Assembly: GCF_006546825.1 (NCBI RefSeq)
Contig: NZ_VICC01000006.1
Location: 1 to 64,000 of the forward strand
Direction of reading: 5' to 3'
Origin: Actinomyces oris
GTDB taxonomy: Bacteria > Actinomycetota > Actinomycetes > Actinomycetales > Actinomycetaceae
DNA: 64,000 bases
This document shows positions 62,770 to 64,000 of this stretch, one piece after another. Every line of letters begins with the position of its first letter. Within the stretch, counting starts at the first letter, position 1. Both the position numbers and the translations under genes were made by a program. The notes under the pieces are model-generated. The model ran no database searches, was not told the DNA's origin, and saw only the letters and a list, made by a program, of their open reading frames with translations.

Positions 62770-63810
62770 TCAGGCGCGCTTGGCGAAGCGGTGATGCTGG
62801 TCGGTGTGGGTCCCGAAGTGCTGGGGGCGGTGCTGCCCGCGGGCAATGACCTGATCGTCGACCCAGCGCTCCCAGTGCGTGGCGCGCTTCCGATCGCCTG
62901 CACTCAATGGTGTGGCCACGCCGGCATCGAGCAGGTCGTCGAGGATCAGGAACGAGGGCTCAGGAGTCTCGACGTCCCAGTCGATGAGCCCCCATGGCCC
63001 GTCGGGGCTGAGGAGAACCAGCGAGCGGTTGAGGTCGTGCAGGTCGTTGAAGTGCTCGTCCTTGCCGCTCGTGGAGTTCCAGTACCAGCGGGCCAGCCGG
63101 AACGACTCCGACACCTGCGTCCAGCTCCGATAACGCTCCCGCAGCCCACGGTCCAGGATCGCGAGCGTGTCCCACGTCTCCTCCTCGGTCAGCCAGCCCA
63201 GCGCGAATCCGCAGCGCGTCAGCATGGCGGCACGCACCAGGTCCCAGGCGGAGAAGTCCACGTTGCGGATGTCTCGATCGTTGTCGCGCATGCGCTCAAG
63301 GCGCCACAGCGTCTCGGCAGCGTCTGAGGATGACGCGGCAGACTCTCGCAGCTCGTGGCGCTCAGCCTCCGCCAGGGAGGTGTCGACCCAGCGGGCGCGC
63401 TCCGCTTCGAAACCGGTGCGGTGGCCGGAGGTGATGAGCCAGTGGAGCCGGGAGAGGAGGTCGGTGCGGGAGCAGACTCCCCAGTCGAGGGAGAGCATGG
63501 TGCGTGTGCCGTCAAGATCGGAGCAGGTGAGACGGTCCCACGGGTCCCGGCGGCACAGGGAGTACGGCGCGCAGATCGCCAGGAGTCGCTCATGTGGGCC
63601 GGCGGTGAACTCATTGGGCGCAGAGTCCCTGACAGGTCGATGGTGCTCAGTGAGCTCATTCCATGTGGACTCCTCACCCCGGTGCGGGGCGGAAGCTGCC
63701 TTGTCGCGGCGCAAGCGTATTTTCTGATGGATTGTTTTGGAGATCTCGATAGTGGCGATCACTCCAAAAACCGCCAGCGCGGCGGAGAGAAGCAGGGTCT
63801 GCACGGACAT
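62770..63810 (-). CDS. DUF1266 domain protein with N-terminal membrane anchor
   Basis: A 346-residue protein. A transmembrane helix (~3-22, VQTLLLSAALAVFGVIATIE) is followed by a basic segment and a long cytoplasmic domain. The C-terminal half shows the DUF1266 pattern: AWDLVRAAMLTRCGFALGWL, TEEETWDTLAILDRGLRERY and SESFRLARWYWNS. DUF1266 has no assigned activity and is frequent in genomes encoding polymorphic-toxin or effector proteins. The ATG at 63810 is chosen at the helix start; CACAAT seven bases upstream may be a -10; a GTG at 63870 is an alternative. Confidence 0.75.
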   Translation of the reverse strand: MSVQTLLLSAALAVFGVIATIEISKTIHQKIRLRRDKAASAPHRGEESTWNELTEHHRPVRDSAPNEFTAGPHERLLAICAPYSLCRRDPWDRLTCSDLDGTRTMLSLDWGVCSRTDLLSRLHWLITSGHRTGFEAERARWVDTSLAEAERHELRESAASSSDAAETLWRLERMRDNDRDIRNVDFSAWDLVRAAMLTRCGFALGWLTEEETWDTLAILDRGLRERYRSWTQVSESFRLARWYWNSTSGKDEHFNDLHDLNRSLVLLSPDGPWGLIDWDVETPEPSFLILDDLLDAGVATPLSAGDRKRATHWERWVDDQVIARGQHRPQHFGTHTDQHHRFAKRA

Positions 63811-63898
63811 GACGAGAATTGTGCAACATGTGAACAGGTGAGTGCCACATTGATGCACATGGCTCGACACTAGATTATTGAGTTGAATGCCTGTTTAT

Positions 63899-64000
63899 TT
63901 ACAGGTTGTTGATGAAAGTTTCGAGGCGTTCCATTCCCTCTCGCAGCTCGTCGCGGGAGGCTGCGTAGGACAGTCGTACATGGGAGCGGGCCGTGGTCGT
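63899..64000 (-). CDS. Aminotransferase class I/II, C-terminal end (partial)
   Basis: The last 33 codons of a gene entering from the right edge: TTARSHVRLSYAASRDELRE then GMERLETFINNL and a TAA (63901-63899). The HVRLSYAAS-x-x-x-LREG-x-ERL ending is characteristic of PLP-dependent class I/II aminotransferases (aspartate aminotransferase type). The substrate cannot be determined from this fragment. Confidence 0.75.
   Translation of the reverse strand, partial: TTTARSHVRLSYAASRDELREGMERLETFINNL

Overview
The window is about 64 kb of GC-rich actinobacterial chromosome. The best fit is an oral Actinomyces-type organism. The evidence is third-codon-position GC bias, frequent GTG starts, and families restricted to or typical of Actinobacteria (SteA/SteB, DUF3043, DUF3052, DUF3145, a FasR-like PucR regulator, homodimeric AceE, mycothiol-era SufR/SufU-type Suf operon). 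Genus assignment is inference. There is no rRNA, CRISPR array, prophage or intact insertion sequence.

Layout. 224-13585: the conserved actinobacterial block TPR protein - HAD phosphatase - small protein - tlyA - nadK - recN - steA - steB, extended by a MraY/WecA-like phosphotransferase, murJ, a GT4 glycosyltransferase and a Nudix hydrolase. Many genes overlap by 1-4 bases, so it reads as one division/cell-wall/DNA-repair operon. 13731-20659: a LacI-controlled fructan-type sugar locus (binding lipoprotein, two permeases, an internally deleted GH32 pseudogene, an intact cytoplasmic GH32/43-clan enzyme). 20833-27853: the sufR-B-D-C-S-U-T iron-sulfur cluster operon, preceded by a composite iron-box-like palindrome and interrupted by a hairpin between sufC and sufS. 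27882-29191: DUF488 and MerR genes on the minus strand. 29308-33180: the most unusual part, a polyamine/membrane cluster with two DUF4178 proteins, AdoMet decarboxylase, DUF350 and a membrane-anchored spermidine-synthase-like protein, driven by two near-duplicate promoters. 33277-35305: small membrane protein, flavodoxin-like protein and zinc metallopeptidase. 35456-39884: pyrD, DUF3043, M20 dipeptidase and a glycerate-kinase relative. 39928-46387: a maltose/maltodextrin ABC locus (malR-like, malG, malF, malE) with a GH13-fold protein that has lost its catalytic residues. 46577-51419: dGTPase, dnaG, a dnaG-linked protein, tRNA-Asn and peptide deformylase. 51517-55167: DUF3145, fabF, acp and a FasR-like regulator. 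55432-57649: aspartate ammonia-lyase and a DUF3060-like lipoprotein. 57758-64000: aceE, DUF3052, tRNA-Val, alpha/beta hydrolase, a YdeI-family remnant, a DUF1266 protein and the 3' end of an aminotransferase.

Two themes recur. First, many genes start 5-7 bases after a TANNNT hexamer with no Shine-Dalgarno, consistent with leaderless mRNAs; this signal decided several start calls. Second, both sugar importers lack their own ATPase, implying a shared MsiK-type ATPase elsewhere. The cluster at 29308-33180 is my best candidate for an incompletely described system: two paralogous membrane proteins with the same glycine-rich C-terminal tail flank or accompany polyamine enzymes, and a leaderless mini-ORF is translationally coupled to the first of them.
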